Positions 20,055 through 29,446 are shown, counted from the first letter of the stretch. The stretch is DNA of 64,000 nt from Candidatus Flavonifractor intestinigallinarum (GCA_019119165.1 DWXO01000070.1:1-64000), one strand, 5' to 3'. Notes: generated by a model from the sequence alone, not told the origin. Program-made: numbers and translations.

Positions 20055-21889
20055 GCGGGTCCTTCCCCTTTCGGATGAAAATAGTCGTATACCGCCTGGG
20101 CGGCGTTCTTGGGCACCACCTCCGCCAGCTGGGCCTGGGTGGCTTCCCTGATCCTCTTGATGCTTTTAAAATGCTTGAGCAGGTCGCTCCGCCGCTTCTC
20201 CCCCACGCCGGGGATCTGGTCCAGCACGGAGCCTTTTACCCGCTGGTTCTGCTGCTGGCGGTGGAATTCGATGGCAAAGCGGTGGGTCTCCTCCTGGATC
20301 TGGCCGATGAGGGAGAAGATGGCCTGATTCCCCTGAATCCCGATCTCCTTCCCCTCAGGAGTCACCAGGGCCCGGGTGCGGTGGCGGTCGTCCTTCACCA
20401 TGCCGAAGATGGGGATGGTCAGTCCCAGCGTCTCCAGCACCTTCACCGCCACATTGGCGTGGTTGACGCCGCCGTCAATGAGCAGCAGGTCGGGCTTGTC
20501 CGCGAATTTCTCGTCCCCCTCCAGGTAGCGCTTGAACCGCCGTGTCAGCACCTGCTCCATGGAGGCGTAGTCGTCGGGGCCGTCCATGTCCTTCAGCTTG
20601 AAGTGGCGGTAATCCCGCTTCAAGGGCCGGGCGTTCACATACACTACCATGGAGGCCACAATGTCGTCGGCCCCCTGGTTGGAGATATCGTAGGACTCGA
20701 TGCGGCGGGGCGGCTCCTCCAGGTCCAGCAGCTTGCCCAGCAGCTCCATCAGCTTGCTCTGCCGCTCCTCCCGGGTGGTCCAGCGCTCCACTTCCTCCAC
20801 CGCGTTCTTGTTGGCCAGGCGGATCAGGTCCATCTTGGCCCCCCGCTGGGGGGTGATCAGCTCCACCTTGCGGCCCGCGTCCTCGGACAGCATCCGCATG
20901 AGCGGCACCTCGTCCTCCAGCTCACAGGGCAGCAGGATCTGCCGGGGCAGGTTTCCCCGGCCTCCATAGTATTGCCGCACCAGGGCGGACAAAATGTCCG
21001 CAGTTTCCTCCTCCATGGGGGTGTCGATCAGGTCCCAGTCCTTGGCGGCCAGCTCCCCCTCCACAAAGTGGAGTACCACAAAGCAGCTCTTGGTGGCCTC
21101 CCCCTTGTGGAAGCCTATCACGTCGGTGTCGGCCAGGGAGCCGGCCACCACCTTCTGCCGCTTGCCCAGCAGCTCAATGGCCTTGTAGCGGTCCCGCAGC
21201 TCGGCGGCCTTCTCAAAGCGCAACTCCTCGGCGGCCAGCTCCATCTCCGCCTTCAGCTCGTCCCCCACCTCCTGGAACTTGCCCTCCAGCAGGCGGACGG
21301 CCTGGTCGATGGCCTCCCGGTAGCGGCTCTGGTCCATGTCCTTCCGGCAGTAGCCGTCGCACTGGCCCATATGATAGTTGAGGCAGGGCCGCTCTTTCCC
21401 GATATCCCGGGGGAACTTTTTATTGCAGGAGGGCAGGCACAACGCCACCCGCAAAGCGTCGATAATGTTCTGGGTGTTGCCCCGGCTGCCGTAGGGGCCG
21501 AAGTACCGGGCCCCGTCCTCCGCCGCCCGGTTGGCCAGGGAGAATTTGGGGTACTCCTCCTTCACCGTCAGGCGGATGTAGGGGTAGCCCTTGTCGTCCT
21601 TGAGCAGGATGTTGTACCGGGGCTGGTGGCGCTTGATGAGGGAATTCTCCAGCACCAGGGCCTCAAACTCCGAGTCGGCCACGATGACATCGAAGTGGTC
21701 GATCTGGCTCACCATGGCGCGGGTCTTTTCGGTGTGGGAGGCCAGGTTGGCAAAATATTGGCTCACCCTGTTTTTCAGGGCCTTGGCCTTGCCCACATAG
21801 ATGACCACATTTTTGGCGTCCTGCATGATATACACGCCCGGCTTCAGCGGCAGGGCATGGGCTTTTTCTTTTAACTCGTCAAAGGTCAT
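20051..21889 (-). CDS. uvrC: Excinuclease ABC subunit C
   Basis: Makes both incisions in nucleotide excision repair with UvrAB. 612 residues. GIY-YIG nuclease (PGVYIMQ...VIYVGKAKALKNR) at 15-50, UVR motif region about 205-240, RNase H-like endonuclease domain with ESYDISNQGADDIVASMV, C-terminal helix-hairpin-helix (QIPGVGEKRRSDLLKHF). A GGAGGG lies 13 bases before the ATG, a long spacing. The first 12 codons are duplicated about 230 bp upstream. Confidence 0.97.
   Translation of the reverse strand: MTFDELKEKAHALPLKPGVYIMQDAKNVVIYVGKAKALKNRVSQYFANLASHTEKTRAMVSQIDHFDVIVADSEFEALVLENSLIKRHQPRYNILLKDDKGYPYIRLTVKEEYPKFSLANRAAEDGARYFGPYGSRGNTQNIIDALRVALCLPSCNKKFPRDIGKERPCLNYHMGQCDGYCRKDMDQSRYREAIDQAVRLLEGKFQEVGDELKAEMELAAEELRFEKAAELRDRYKAIELLGKRQKVVAGSLADTDVIGFHKGEATKSCFVVLHFVEGELAAKDWDLIDTPMEEETADILSALVRQYYGGRGNLPRQILLPCELEDEVPLMRMLSEDAGRKVELITPQRGAKMDLIRLANKNAVEEVERWTTREERQSKLMELLGKLLDLEEPPRRIESYDISNQGADDIVASMVVYVNARPLKRDYRHFKLKDMDGPDDYASMEQVLTRRFKRYLEGDEKFADKPDLLLIDGGVNHANVAVKVLETLGLTIPIFGMVKDDRHRTRALVTPEGKEIGIQGNQAIFSLIGQIQEETHRFAIEFHRQQQNQRVKGSVLDQIPGVGEKRRSDLLKHFKSIKRIREATQAQLAEVVPKNAAQAVYDYFHPKGEGPA
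21853..21889. repeat. 37-bp direct repeat, gene copy (uvrC codons 1-12)
   Basis: Exact match to 22085-22121. It covers the uvrC ATG through about codon 12. The two copies flank the 195-bp hairpin array. Confidence 0.95.
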
Positions 21890-22084
21890 AACAGAAGCTA
21901 CAGGCCCTCCTCTTTGCCAGGCTTATTATGCCCTGCCGCTGGGAGCGGCAGCGACCCGGCGCTCTGCGCCGTCCGAGCGTTTGGCCTCAGGCCAAACCTC
22001 GCCACAGGGGCAATTCACTTGCCCCGAGGATGTAAAATCATCCCCTGGGGGTCCCCAAAAGCGCCCCACGCTTTTGGGGGGATG
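21890..22084. repeat. Hairpin array inserted between duplicated uvrC start sequences
   Basis: A 195-bp block with consecutive inverted repeats: CTGCCGCT/AGCGGCAG, CGGCGC/GCGCCG, GTTTGGCCT/AGGCCAAAC, GGGGCAA/TTGCCCC, GGATG/CATCC, CCCCAAAAGCG/CGCTTTTGGGG. Its part next to uvrC supplies the present uvrC ribosome binding site. It shares the AATTCACTT centre and other stretches with the array at 9.3 kb. No gene seen. Confidence 0.7.
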
Positions 22085-22121
22085 GGGCATGGGCTTTTTC
22101 TTTTAACTCGTCAAAGGTCAT
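22038..22121 (-). pseudogene. Truncated duplicate of the uvrC start (27 codons)
   Basis: An ATG-started frame reading MTFDELKEKAHA, identical to uvrC, then running into the hairpin array and stopping at a TGA. GGAGGG precedes it, so it may be the original uvrC initiation site cut off by the insertion. Confidence 0.7.
22085..22121. repeat. 37-bp direct repeat, upstream copy
   Basis: Exact second copy of 21853-21889, in the same orientation. Confidence 0.95.
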
Positions 22122-22170
22122 GGATGTGCGTCATGCCCTCCTTTCTGCCGTGCATGGAGATCCTATTATC

Positions 22171-22201
22171 AAAAAAAGCGCCGCAGATGCGGCGCTTTTT
22201 T
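22171..22201 (-). terminator. Terminator of ptsH
   Basis: Stem AAGCGCCGC / GCGGCGCTT flanked by A- and T-runs, about 20 bp after the ptsH stop. It would also work on the plus strand. Confidence 0.9.
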
Positions 22202-22217
22202 CTCTCGCTTTGGTCGC

Positions 22218-22481
22218 TTACTCAGAGAAGTTGGAGGAGATCAGCTCGATGAGAGCCTCCACAGCTTCCTTCTCGTCGGGGCCGTCTGCAATGAGGTTAA
22301 TGGAAGTCCCCTTGACGATCCCCAGAGAAAGCACACCCAGCAGGCTCTTGGCATTGACTCTCCGCTCGTCCTTCTCCACCCAAATGGAGCTCTTGAACTC
22401 ATTGGCCTTCTGGATGAAGAACGTAGCCGGTCTGGCGTGCAGGCCGACCTGGTTGTTCACAACTGCCTCTTTCATATACAT
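22218..22481 (-). CDS. ptsH: Phosphocarrier protein HPr
   Basis: 87 residues. Active-site His in VGLHARPATFF near residue 17 takes phosphate from enzyme I. AKSLLGVLSLGIVKG contains the regulatory Ser that HPr kinase phosphorylates in Firmicutes. It stands alone with its own promoter and terminator; ptsI is not adjacent. ATG chosen after GGGGGG; a second ATG two codons later is possible. Confidence 0.95.
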   Translation of the reverse strand: MYMKEAVVNNQVGLHARPATFFIQKANEFKSSIWVEKDERRVNAKSLLGVLSLGIVKGTSINLIADGPDEKEAVEALIELISSNFSE

Positions 22482-22521
22482 AGCGTTTCCCCCCAAGATG
22501 CATTCGCATACTTCGTATAAT

Positions 22522-22550
22522 AGGATAGCAAATTTATCCCAAACCGTCAA
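22522..22550 (-). promoter_or_regulatory. Promoter of ptsH
   Basis: Minus strand TTGACG, 17 bp, TATCCT, about 40 bp before the start codon. Confidence 0.65.
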
Positions 22551-22635
22551 TGACAAAATGCACAAAATCCGTGCAAGAATCTGTTTTGAATGACGAACCG
22601 CCCGGTATTCTTTCCGAATCGGAACATACACTCCA

Positions 22636-25008
22636 TCACCGCAATTCGGCGATGGTCACGCCATCTTCCCCCTCGCCGTAGCGGCCGGGGCGGAAGGACT
22701 TCACATAGCGGCTGCGCTTGAGGTGCTCCCGCACCGCCTTGCGCACCGCGCCGGTACCCTTGCCGTGGATGATGCGCACCTCGTTGAGCCGGCCCAGCAC
22801 CGCGTTGTCCAAAAACAGGTCCAGGGCCCCGATGGCCTCGTCGGTCATCATGCCCCGCAGGTCCACCTCGGGAGAGGCCCCCAGGGAGCGCAGCTTGTGC
22901 TCCGCCCGGGCCACCACCTTCTTGGCGGCCTTGACACTCTCCCCTTCCACCACCCGGACCTCGTCCTGCTTGGCGGTGATCTTCAAAATACCCGCCTGGA
23001 GCTGGAGGGAGCCGTCCTTGTTGACCTCCAGCACGGTGGCCTGGGTGCCCATCTTCACCAGCTCCACCGTGTCTCCCTTTTGGGCCGGACGGGTGGGCGG
23101 GGGCACGGGGGCTTCGGGCCGCTGGCCCAGCTTGCCCTCGGCCTCGTTGAGGCGATGGCGCAGGCCCGCCCGCTCGTCGTTGATCTTCTGCCAGTCCTCT
23201 TCCTTCCGCTGGCGGCGGCGCATTTCATTGAGTTCCTTGAACACCTGGTCGGCGGTGTCTCTGGCCTCGTCCAGAATGGCCCGGGCCTCCGCCTGGGCCT
23301 TCTCCACCGCCTTCTGGCGCTGCTGGTCCATCTGGGCCTTGTACTCCCGGGATGCCTTGGCGGTCTCCTCCATCTCCCGGCGGAGGCGTGCGGCGGCCTC
23401 TTTCTCCTTCTCCATCTCCTGGCGCTGCTCGTCCAGCTGGGTGAGCACATCCTCAAACCGGACGTTCTCCGCGTCAATGCGGGCGGCGGCCTTCTGAATG
23501 ATGGCCTTGGGCAGGCCCAGCCGCTCGGAAATGGCAAAGGCGTTGGACTTGCCGGGGATGCCGATGAGCAGCCGGTAGGTGGGGGCCAGGGAGTCCACGT
23601 CGAACTCGCAGGAGGCGTTCTCCACTCCCGGGGTGGTCATGGCGTACACCTTCAGCTCGGCATAGTGGGTGGTGGCGGCCACCAGCGCGCCCATCTCCCG
23701 GGCGGACTCGATGATGGCAGCGGCCAGGGCCGCGCCCTCGATGGGGTCGGTGCCCGCTCCCAACTCGTCGAAGAGGATGAGGGTACGGTCGTCCGCCTCC
23801 TGCAAAATGCCCACAATGTTCACCATGTGGGAGGAAAATGTGGACAAGTTCTGGGCAATGGACTGCTCATCGCCGATATCGGACAGCACCCGGTCAAAAA
23901 CTTTTACACAGCTGCCGTCCCCCACGGGGATGTGGAGGCCGCACTGGGCCATGAGGGTCAAGAGGCCGATGGTCTTAAGGGTAACCGTCTTGCCGCCGGT
24001 GTTGGGGCCGGTGATCACCAGGGTGTCAAAGCTCTCCCCCAGCATCAGGTCGTTGGCCACCGCCTTGTTGGGGTCCAACAGGGGGTGGCGGGCCTTTCGC
24101 AGGTAGAGGCCCTGATCGGACAGCCGGGGCGCGCCCGCCCGCATCCGATAGGCCAGCTTGGCCCGGGCAAAGATCACGTCCAGGATGATGAGCAGGTCGT
24201 AGTCCTGGCTGATGTCCTCTTTGTATTGGGCGCACTGGGCAGACAGCTCCGCCAGGATGCGCTCGATCTCCTTCTCCTCCTTGGCCTGCAATTCCCGCAG
24301 TTCGTTGTTGGCCTTTACCACTCCCATGGGCTCAATGAAGAAGGTGGAGCCGGAGGAGGACACGTCGTGGACCAGGCCGGGCACGTCGTTCTTGTGCTCC
24401 GACTTCACCGGCACCACATAGCGGTCGTTGCGCTGGGTGATGATGGACTCCTGGAGGTACTTGGACTGGTTGGAGGAGATCAGCTTGTTCAGGATGTCCC
24501 GTACCTTGGAGGCGGTAGCCCGGATGTGCCGCCGGATGGAGGCCAGCTCGGGGCTGGCGGCGTCGGCAATCTCATCCTCCCCCACGATGGCCCCGGTGAT
24601 GCGCTCCTCCAGGAACCGGTTGGAGGTGAGGGAACGGAAGAGGTGGTCAATGCAGGTCTTGGCCCGGTCCCCCTCTCCTTCGCCGTACTCCTTGGCGGAG
24701 CGGGCGGAGCGGAGCACGGCGGCGATGTCCAGCAGCTCCCGGGTGTTGAGAGCGCCGCCCATATTGGCCCGCTGGAGGGAGGCCCCCACCGGGCGTACGC
24801 CGGAGAAGGAGGGGGAGCCCCGCAGAGCAGTCATGTTCACCGCGGCAGTGGTCTCGTCCAGGGCCCGCTGCACGTCGTCCACATCGGTCAGGGGCCGCAG
24901 GGCCAGGCAGCGGTCCTTGCCCTCCTCGGTCACCGCCTGGTCGGCCAGCTTTTCCAGCACCCGGGGCAGTTCCAAGGTCTGAATGGATTTTTCAAATAAA
25001 TCGGTCAT
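22636..25008 (-). CDS. mutS2: Endonuclease MutS2
   Basis: 790 residues. Lacks the MutS mismatch-recognition domain. Helical core, ATPase with Walker A TGPNTGGKTVTLKTIG near 335 and LILFDELGAGTDPIEGAAL, long coiled-coil region about 515-620, C-terminal Smr nuclease domain (EVDLRGMMTDEAI, IIHGKGTGAVRK). MutS2 acts in suppression of recombination and, in Bacillus, rescue of collided ribosomes. It is last in a recO-phzF-mutS2 set. Confidence 0.96.
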   Translation of the reverse strand: MTDLFEKSIQTLELPRVLEKLADQAVTEEGKDRCLALRPLTDVDDVQRALDETTAAVNMTALRGSPSFSGVRPVGASLQRANMGGALNTRELLDIAAVLRSARSAKEYGEGEGDRAKTCIDHLFRSLTSNRFLEERITGAIVGEDEIADAASPELASIRRHIRATASKVRDILNKLISSNQSKYLQESIITQRNDRYVVPVKSEHKNDVPGLVHDVSSSGSTFFIEPMGVVKANNELRELQAKEEKEIERILAELSAQCAQYKEDISQDYDLLIILDVIFARAKLAYRMRAGAPRLSDQGLYLRKARHPLLDPNKAVANDLMLGESFDTLVITGPNTGGKTVTLKTIGLLTLMAQCGLHIPVGDGSCVKVFDRVLSDIGDEQSIAQNLSTFSSHMVNIVGILQEADDRTLILFDELGAGTDPIEGAALAAAIIESAREMGALVAATTHYAELKVYAMTTPGVENASCEFDVDSLAPTYRLLIGIPGKSNAFAISERLGLPKAIIQKAAARIDAENVRFEDVLTQLDEQRQEMEKEKEAAARLRREMEETAKASREYKAQMDQQRQKAVEKAQAEARAILDEARDTADQVFKELNEMRRRQRKEEDWQKINDERAGLRHRLNEAEGKLGQRPEAPVPPPTRPAQKGDTVELVKMGTQATVLEVNKDGSLQLQAGILKITAKQDEVRVVEGESVKAAKKVVARAEHKLRSLGASPEVDLRGMMTDEAIGALDLFLDNAVLGRLNEVRIIHGKGTGAVRKAVREHLKRSRYVKSFRPGRYGEGEDGVTIAELR

Positions 25009-25062
25009 GTAGGTTCTCCAAGTCGTCGGTTTCGTATCAACGGGATGTGGGAGCGGATGTCC

Positions 25063-25926
25063 TCATCCCAATAATTCGCATTTCAGGGTAATCAGCGCCC
25101 GGCCTCCCACTCGTACCTTGACGCCGTTCTCGTCCTCGGTGATGCGGCTCAAAATTTCGGAGGGCTTGCCCATCTTCTCCCCCTGGACAAAGCGGTTGTC
25201 CGCACCGGCCTGGATCAGCCCCCGGCGGAACAGGTAGTAGGTCAGGGCTCCGTTGGAGGTGCCGGTGGCCGCCTCCTCGGGGATGGCGTACAGGGGGGCG
25301 AAGTTGCGGCAGTGGGCGGCGGCGTCCGGGGTGTGGGGGCAGAACATATGCACCCCCACTACGTTGTAGTGCTCCGACAGGCGGGTGACCTCAGGCTCGT
25401 TCTGCACCGCCCGGTCCAGGGTCGCCAGGTCACGCACCGGCAGCAAAATGTCCATCAGGCCAGTGCTCACTGCCTGGGGCTCCAGGCCCTCCGGCCGGTC
25501 GGTGAGAGACAGACCATAGGCGGCGTACAGCGCCTCCTGTTCCTGTTCGGAGAAGGTGGGACCGTCGGTGGGGGGCGCCATATCCATCCACACCGCGTCG
25601 TCCCCCACCCCGATCTCCAGGTCACCGGAGCGGGTATGGAGGGCGTAATCTCCGGGAACAATGGCCCCGGTATCCCGCAGGACAGTGAAGGCGGCGATGG
25701 TGGCGTGGCCGCACAGGTCCACCTCCTCGGCGGGGGTAAAGTAGCGGATATGGAAAGCTTTGTCCCCGGTCCGGCGGACAAAGGCAGTCTCGGAGTGCTT
25801 CAGCTCCCCGGCCAAGGCCCGCATCAGGGATTCCTCCGGGAAGTCTCCCTCCCCCAGGAGGGCCACGCCGGCCTGGTTGCCGGAAAAGCGCACGGTGGTA
25901 AAGGCGTCTGCCACATACAGTTCCAT
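25063..25926 (-). CDS. PhzF-family isomerase
   Basis: 287 residues. N-terminal VADAFTTVRFSGNQAGV with the catalytic Glu in KHSETAFV near 45, then YFTPAEEVDLCGHATIAAF, and a second-half GTSNGALTYYLF. These are the diagnostic PhzF stretches of diaminopimelate-epimerase fold. Its substrate is unknown; phenazine genes are absent. It follows recO by one base. Confidence 0.92.
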   Translation of the reverse strand: MELYVADAFTTVRFSGNQAGVALLGEGDFPEESLMRALAGELKHSETAFVRRTGDKAFHIRYFTPAEEVDLCGHATIAAFTVLRDTGAIVPGDYALHTRSGDLEIGVGDDAVWMDMAPPTDGPTFSEQEQEALYAAYGLSLTDRPEGLEPQAVSTGLMDILLPVRDLATLDRAVQNEPEVTRLSEHYNVVGVHMFCPHTPDAAAHCRNFAPLYAIPEEAATGTSNGALTYYLFRRGLIQAGADNRFVQGEKMGKPSEILSRITEDENGVKVRVGGRALITLKCELLG

Positions 25927-25927
25927 G

Positions 25928-26683
25928 TTACATCCCCGCTTTCAGTTCATGATAAAAATCCAGGGTGCGGAATCCCCGGTCCAGCTGGGTGCGCAGGAAG
26001 CCCTCGCACACCCGGGCCAGGCAGTCCAGCCCCCCTTGGTCCAGTTGAAAGGAGAACAGCCGCTTGGGATCGCCGTAGAGAATGTGCCGCAGGGCGGACA
26101 AGGTTCCCTCCGTCAGGGGCAGGGAGGTGCCCTCCCCCACCTCGCTTTTGCAGGAGGCACAGTGGAGCACGCCCTCCGCCAGATTCAGCATGGGCTTTTC
26201 CGGGTCGGGCCTACCGCATACCGCACAGGCGTCGGCCAGGGGTTCATAGCCCTCCAGGGCCATGAGCTTCATCTCATAGGCTCCCTTCACCAGGGCCTGG
26301 GGCTTGTTCAGCTTGTCCAGGGCGTGAAGGCTGTTCAGGATCAGGGACATGGCGGCGGGATCGGGCCGTCCCTCCACCGCCACCGCCTCCATCACCTCGG
26401 CAAAGTAGGAGCCCAAAGCCAGCAGCTCCACGTCTGATTTGACGTGCCAGAACTGCCGGATGGACTCGGCCTCGTTGAGGGTTATCCGGTCCTGATAGGC
26501 AAAGAGGGTCATGTCGGAGTAGACCAGCAGCTGGGCGGAGGCCGCCAGGGGGCTGTTTTTCCGGCGGCAGCCTCTGGCCTTCACGGTGCGCTTGCCCCCC
26601 TCGGCGGTGAGGACGGTGAGGATCTTGTCGGACTCCTTGTAGTTGACCTCCCGCAGCACCAGACCCTGCGTGGCAATGTGCAT
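25928..26683 (-). CDS. recO: DNA repair protein RecO
   Basis: 251 residues. OB-fold N-terminus (TQGLVLREVNYKESDKILTVLT), helical middle, and a zinc site with CAVCGRP and CASC near 150-175. RecO loads RecA with RecR on SSB-coated DNA. It usually follows era; here an S41 protease gene intervenes and recO has its own promoter. Confidence 0.94.
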   Translation of the reverse strand: MHIATQGLVLREVNYKESDKILTVLTAEGGKRTVKARGCRRKNSPLAASAQLLVYSDMTLFAYQDRITLNEAESIRQFWHVKSDVELLALGSYFAEVMEAVAVEGRPDPAAMSLILNSLHALDKLNKPQALVKGAYEMKLMALEGYEPLADACAVCGRPDPEKPMLNLAEGVLHCASCKSEVGEGTSLPLTEGTLSALRHILYGDPKRLFSFQLDQGGLDCLARVCEGFLRTQLDRGFRTLDFYHELKAGM

Positions 26684-26713
26684 CTCCGTCCCTCCCCCGT
26701 TGCTTGTAGCTGC

Positions 26714-26742
26714 ATTATACCATCGGGGGATGGCGGACGCAA
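26714..26742 (-). promoter_or_regulatory. Promoter of recO
   Basis: Minus strand TTGCGT, 17 bp, TATAAT, about 30 bp before the recO ATG. Confidence 0.75.
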
Positions 26743-26753
26743 GCGCCCCCCGG

Positions 26754-28151
26754 TCAGGGGTTCAGCCCGTAATACTCGCACAGCCGGGATACCGCCTCCA
26801 GAGCCTCCTGAGGCGGCACCCACAGATCGGGCTGAAACCCGGACTCCTCCCTATTGCCGTCAGGCGTCAGCATCAGGCTGGTGCCAAAGGAGACACTCAG
26901 GCCGGAATTGGGCAGACAATAAGTCTGGTTGTTGGTCATCAGCGTAGCCCCGCAGGTGTTACTGCCCACGAAGACCACGTGTTCCAGGGTACGCAGATCC
27001 CCCACAAACCATTCGCCCGCCGAGGCCGTGGCATAATCGGTCAGACAAAAAATAACACTGTCCTGCTCCACCCAGGCCCCTTCCGTTTTCTGAATCACAG
27101 GTTCCCCCGGCTCCTCTGGCACCGGATAGCCCAGTGCCTCCATGTAGCCATTCAGGGGGGACCAGCGGATAAGGGTGCTCTGGCAGGGGCTGGGGGCGGC
27201 TCCGACAAAGCCCTCAAACCACCGCCGGGCAAAGGCGGGCTGTCCGCCGATGTTGCCCCGCAGATCGATGACAAACACCGGCAAATCCCGGTAGCTCTCC
27301 CCGCTGTCAGCAAACTCATTCAGCTGGTCCATGCGCTCATACCAGCTGTCCCCCTCCGCCCCCATATCGGAGAGGACCTGGTTCACCAGCACCGTCAGGC
27401 CGTCCGCCTCCCGCCTCTCATATGCGGTGGTACCTGCGCCGGGGGCGGCCTCAGCCAGGGTCCAGGCCAGGCCGGTGTACTTCCCCAGCGTCTCCGGCAG
27501 GTCCCTGCCATCCCTGCTCAGGGCGGCAAAGCACCAACTCAGGGCCCCGTCCGGCCCGATGGTGCGCTTCACATAGGCGGAATCCATGGCCGCCGCCTGC
27601 TCCTCATCCAGGTAGAGGTCAGGCACATAGTACATATTCTGCCGCTGGGCGGCGGAGAGGTAATGCCCATTGATGGCAAAGTGGCCGTCCAGGATCAGGG
27701 GCGTCAGGGTGCTCTCCAGACTCTGCTGGAGGCTTTTGGCGCTGACCATTGTCTCGCCGGAGAGATCGTCCAGCACCTGTTCCAGGGCAGGCCGAAAGGC
27801 CTCATCCCCGCCAAAATAGCCATAGCCCCCGTAAAAATCGTGGAGCAGCTGAAAAAATGCCTCCGCGTCCTCTTTTGCCTCCTGGGCCGTCAGCGTAGAT
27901 TTGCCCGCCCCGCTGTCCAAATACCAGGGGTCCTGGGTATCGTAGGTCCCAGCCAGCGTATCGGGGTAGGGATAGGCGGTCAGATCGGGAGCTGTCCCCT
28001 GGGTCACACTGGTTTTGTGCCCCTCATCGGTCCGGGAGAGAAACTCGTCCCACGCCCCCTGCTTCTGTTCCGCCTCCGAGGGGCCGCAGGCGGACAGAAG
28101 GGCCAGTCCGGCGGCAAGACACACTGCTCCCGCCCTCTGCATCCATTTCAT
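26754..28151 (-). CDS. S41-family peptidase-like lipoprotein
   Basis: 465 residues. Lipoprotein signal with lipobox LLSAC near 18-22, so likely anchored outside the membrane. VFVIDLRGNIGGQ near 290 and YATASAGEWFV near 385 match the C-terminal processing protease (S41) core, where the Ser of SAGE is the nucleophile candidate. No PDZ domain is evident. Substrate unknown. It lies between recO and era, where no such gene is usual. Confidence 0.8.
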   Translation of the reverse strand: MKWMQRAGAVCLAAGLALLSACGPSEAEQKQGAWDEFLSRTDEGHKTSVTQGTAPDLTAYPYPDTLAGTYDTQDPWYLDSGAGKSTLTAQEAKEDAEAFFQLLHDFYGGYGYFGGDEAFRPALEQVLDDLSGETMVSAKSLQQSLESTLTPLILDGHFAINGHYLSAAQRQNMYYVPDLYLDEEQAAAMDSAYVKRTIGPDGALSWCFAALSRDGRDLPETLGKYTGLAWTLAEAAPGAGTTAYERREADGLTVLVNQVLSDMGAEGDSWYERMDQLNEFADSGESYRDLPVFVIDLRGNIGGQPAFARRWFEGFVGAAPSPCQSTLIRWSPLNGYMEALGYPVPEEPGEPVIQKTEGAWVEQDSVIFCLTDYATASAGEWFVGDLRTLEHVVFVGSNTCGATLMTNNQTYCLPNSGLSVSFGTSLMLTPDGNREESGFQPDLWVPPQEALEAVSRLCEYYGLNP

Positions 28152-28177
28152 AAGCGATGCCTTCTTTTTATCTGTTG

Positions 28178-28216
28178 GTAAAAGAGTGTCCCGGGCCAGG
28201 CCGGAACACTCTTTTT
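28178..28216. terminator. Terminator after era
   Basis: Stem AAAGAGTGT.CCGG / CCGG.ACACTCTTT followed by short T-runs on both strands, just after the era stop. Confidence 0.75.
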
Positions 28217-28231
28217 CATACGCGGCAGCTG

Positions 28232-29125
28232 TTACTCATCCCGGTAGCCAAAGTTGTGGATGAGATTCAGGCTATCTCTCCACCCCTCCTTGACCTTGAC
28301 CCAGGTCTGAAGGAACACCTTGGTGCCCATAAATGCCTCGATGTCGGTGCGGGCCAGAGTGGAGATCTTCTTCAGCATGGCGCCCCCTTTACCGATGATA
28401 ATGCCCTTGTGGCTGGCCTTCTCGCAGTAAATGGTGGCGTCCAGGTCGATGATCTCATTGTCCCGCTCAGAGAAACGGGTAATCTCCACGGCGGTGCCGT
28501 GGGGGATCTCCTTGTCCAGGCAGAGCAGCAGCTTCTCCCGGATGATCTCGGCGCACACCTGCCGCTCGGGCTGGTCGGTGACCATGTCGTCGGGGAAGAG
28601 CTGGGGACCTTCGGGCAGGAACTCGGCCAGCAGGTCCAGCAGCTCGTTTACGCCCTCGTTCTGCTTGGCGGAGATGGGCAGGATGGCGTTGAAGTCGTGG
28701 GCCTGGCCGTAGGTCTGCATCACCGCCAGCAGGGCCTCCTTCTCCACCGTGTCCATCTTGTTAATGACCAGAATGGAGGGAACCCCCAACTGCTTGATGC
28801 GGGCGATGAGTTCGGCCTCAGGGCCGCCGATGTGAGGGATGGGCTCCACCAGCAGCAGGATGGCGTCCACGTCAGCCACGCTCTCCTTGACTACCTTCAC
28901 CATGTAGTCGCCCAGCCGGGTGCGGGCCTTATGGAGGCCGGGGGTGTCCAGAAAGACATACTGGCACTCCCCCCGGTTGACCACGGCGCTGATGCGGTTG
29001 CGGGTGGTCTGGGGCTTGTTGGAGACGATGGCGATCTTTTCGCCCACCAGGGCGTTGGTCAGGGTGGACTTGCCCACGTTGGGCCGGCCCACAATGCTGA
29101 TCATTCCAGATTTTTTAATTTCCAT
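28232..29125 (-). CDS. era: GTPase Era
   Basis: 297 residues. P-loop GRPNVGKSTLTNAL, switch TTRNRISAV, LDTPGLH, NKMD, then a C-terminal KH domain (IIGKGGAMLKKISTLAR). Binds the 3' end of 16S rRNA in 30S assembly. The ybeY-...-era order is conserved in Firmicutes. Confidence 0.97.
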   Translation of the reverse strand: MEIKKSGMISIVGRPNVGKSTLTNALVGEKIAIVSNKPQTTRNRISAVVNRGECQYVFLDTPGLHKARTRLGDYMVKVVKESVADVDAILLLVEPIPHIGGPEAELIARIKQLGVPSILVINKMDTVEKEALLAVMQTYGQAHDFNAILPISAKQNEGVNELLDLLAEFLPEGPQLFPDDMVTDQPERQVCAEIIREKLLLCLDKEIPHGTAVEITRFSERDNEIIDLDATIYCEKASHKGIIIGKGGAMLKKISTLARTDIEAFMGTKVFLQTWVKVKEGWRDSLNLIHNFGYRDE

Positions 29126-29189
29126 AGGTGATCCTCAACTTTCTTGAGCAATTTTATTTATATGCGGTCTTTTTTCATAGGCCGTATAT

Positions 29190-29444
29190 TTACTGTTTAT
29201 CCTGCTTCTCCAGCAGGGCGCGAATGGCGGAGAGCTCCTCTTTCAACTCGGAGTGCTCCTTCTCAAGCTTTTCCCGCTCGGCCGCGGCCGTGCCCACAAT
29301 GATGCCCGGCAGGGCCATGAGGAGAAACATCATCACTATTTCAAGCAGGCCGTTACCCCCGCCCAGGCCGCTCAGCACCATGAGAATGAGGTAACAGAGG
29401 GCGATGGAGAGAAATCCTCCGCCGATGATATATGCGAACCGCAT
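29190..29444 (-). CDS. Small membrane protein of unknown function
   Basis: 84 residues. Two hydrophobic helices (about 5-25 and 34-53) followed by a charged helical tail (REKLEKEHSELKEELSAIRALLEKQ) that could form a coiled coil. It sits two bases after ybeY, where many Firmicutes have dgkA, but the sequence does not resemble diacylglycerol kinase. Function not recognised. Confidence 0.75.
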   Translation of the reverse strand: MRFAYIIGGGFLSIALCYLILMVLSGLGGGNGLLEIVMMFLLMALPGIIVGTAAAEREKLEKEHSELKEELSAIRALLEKQDKQ

Positions 29445-29446
29445 GG

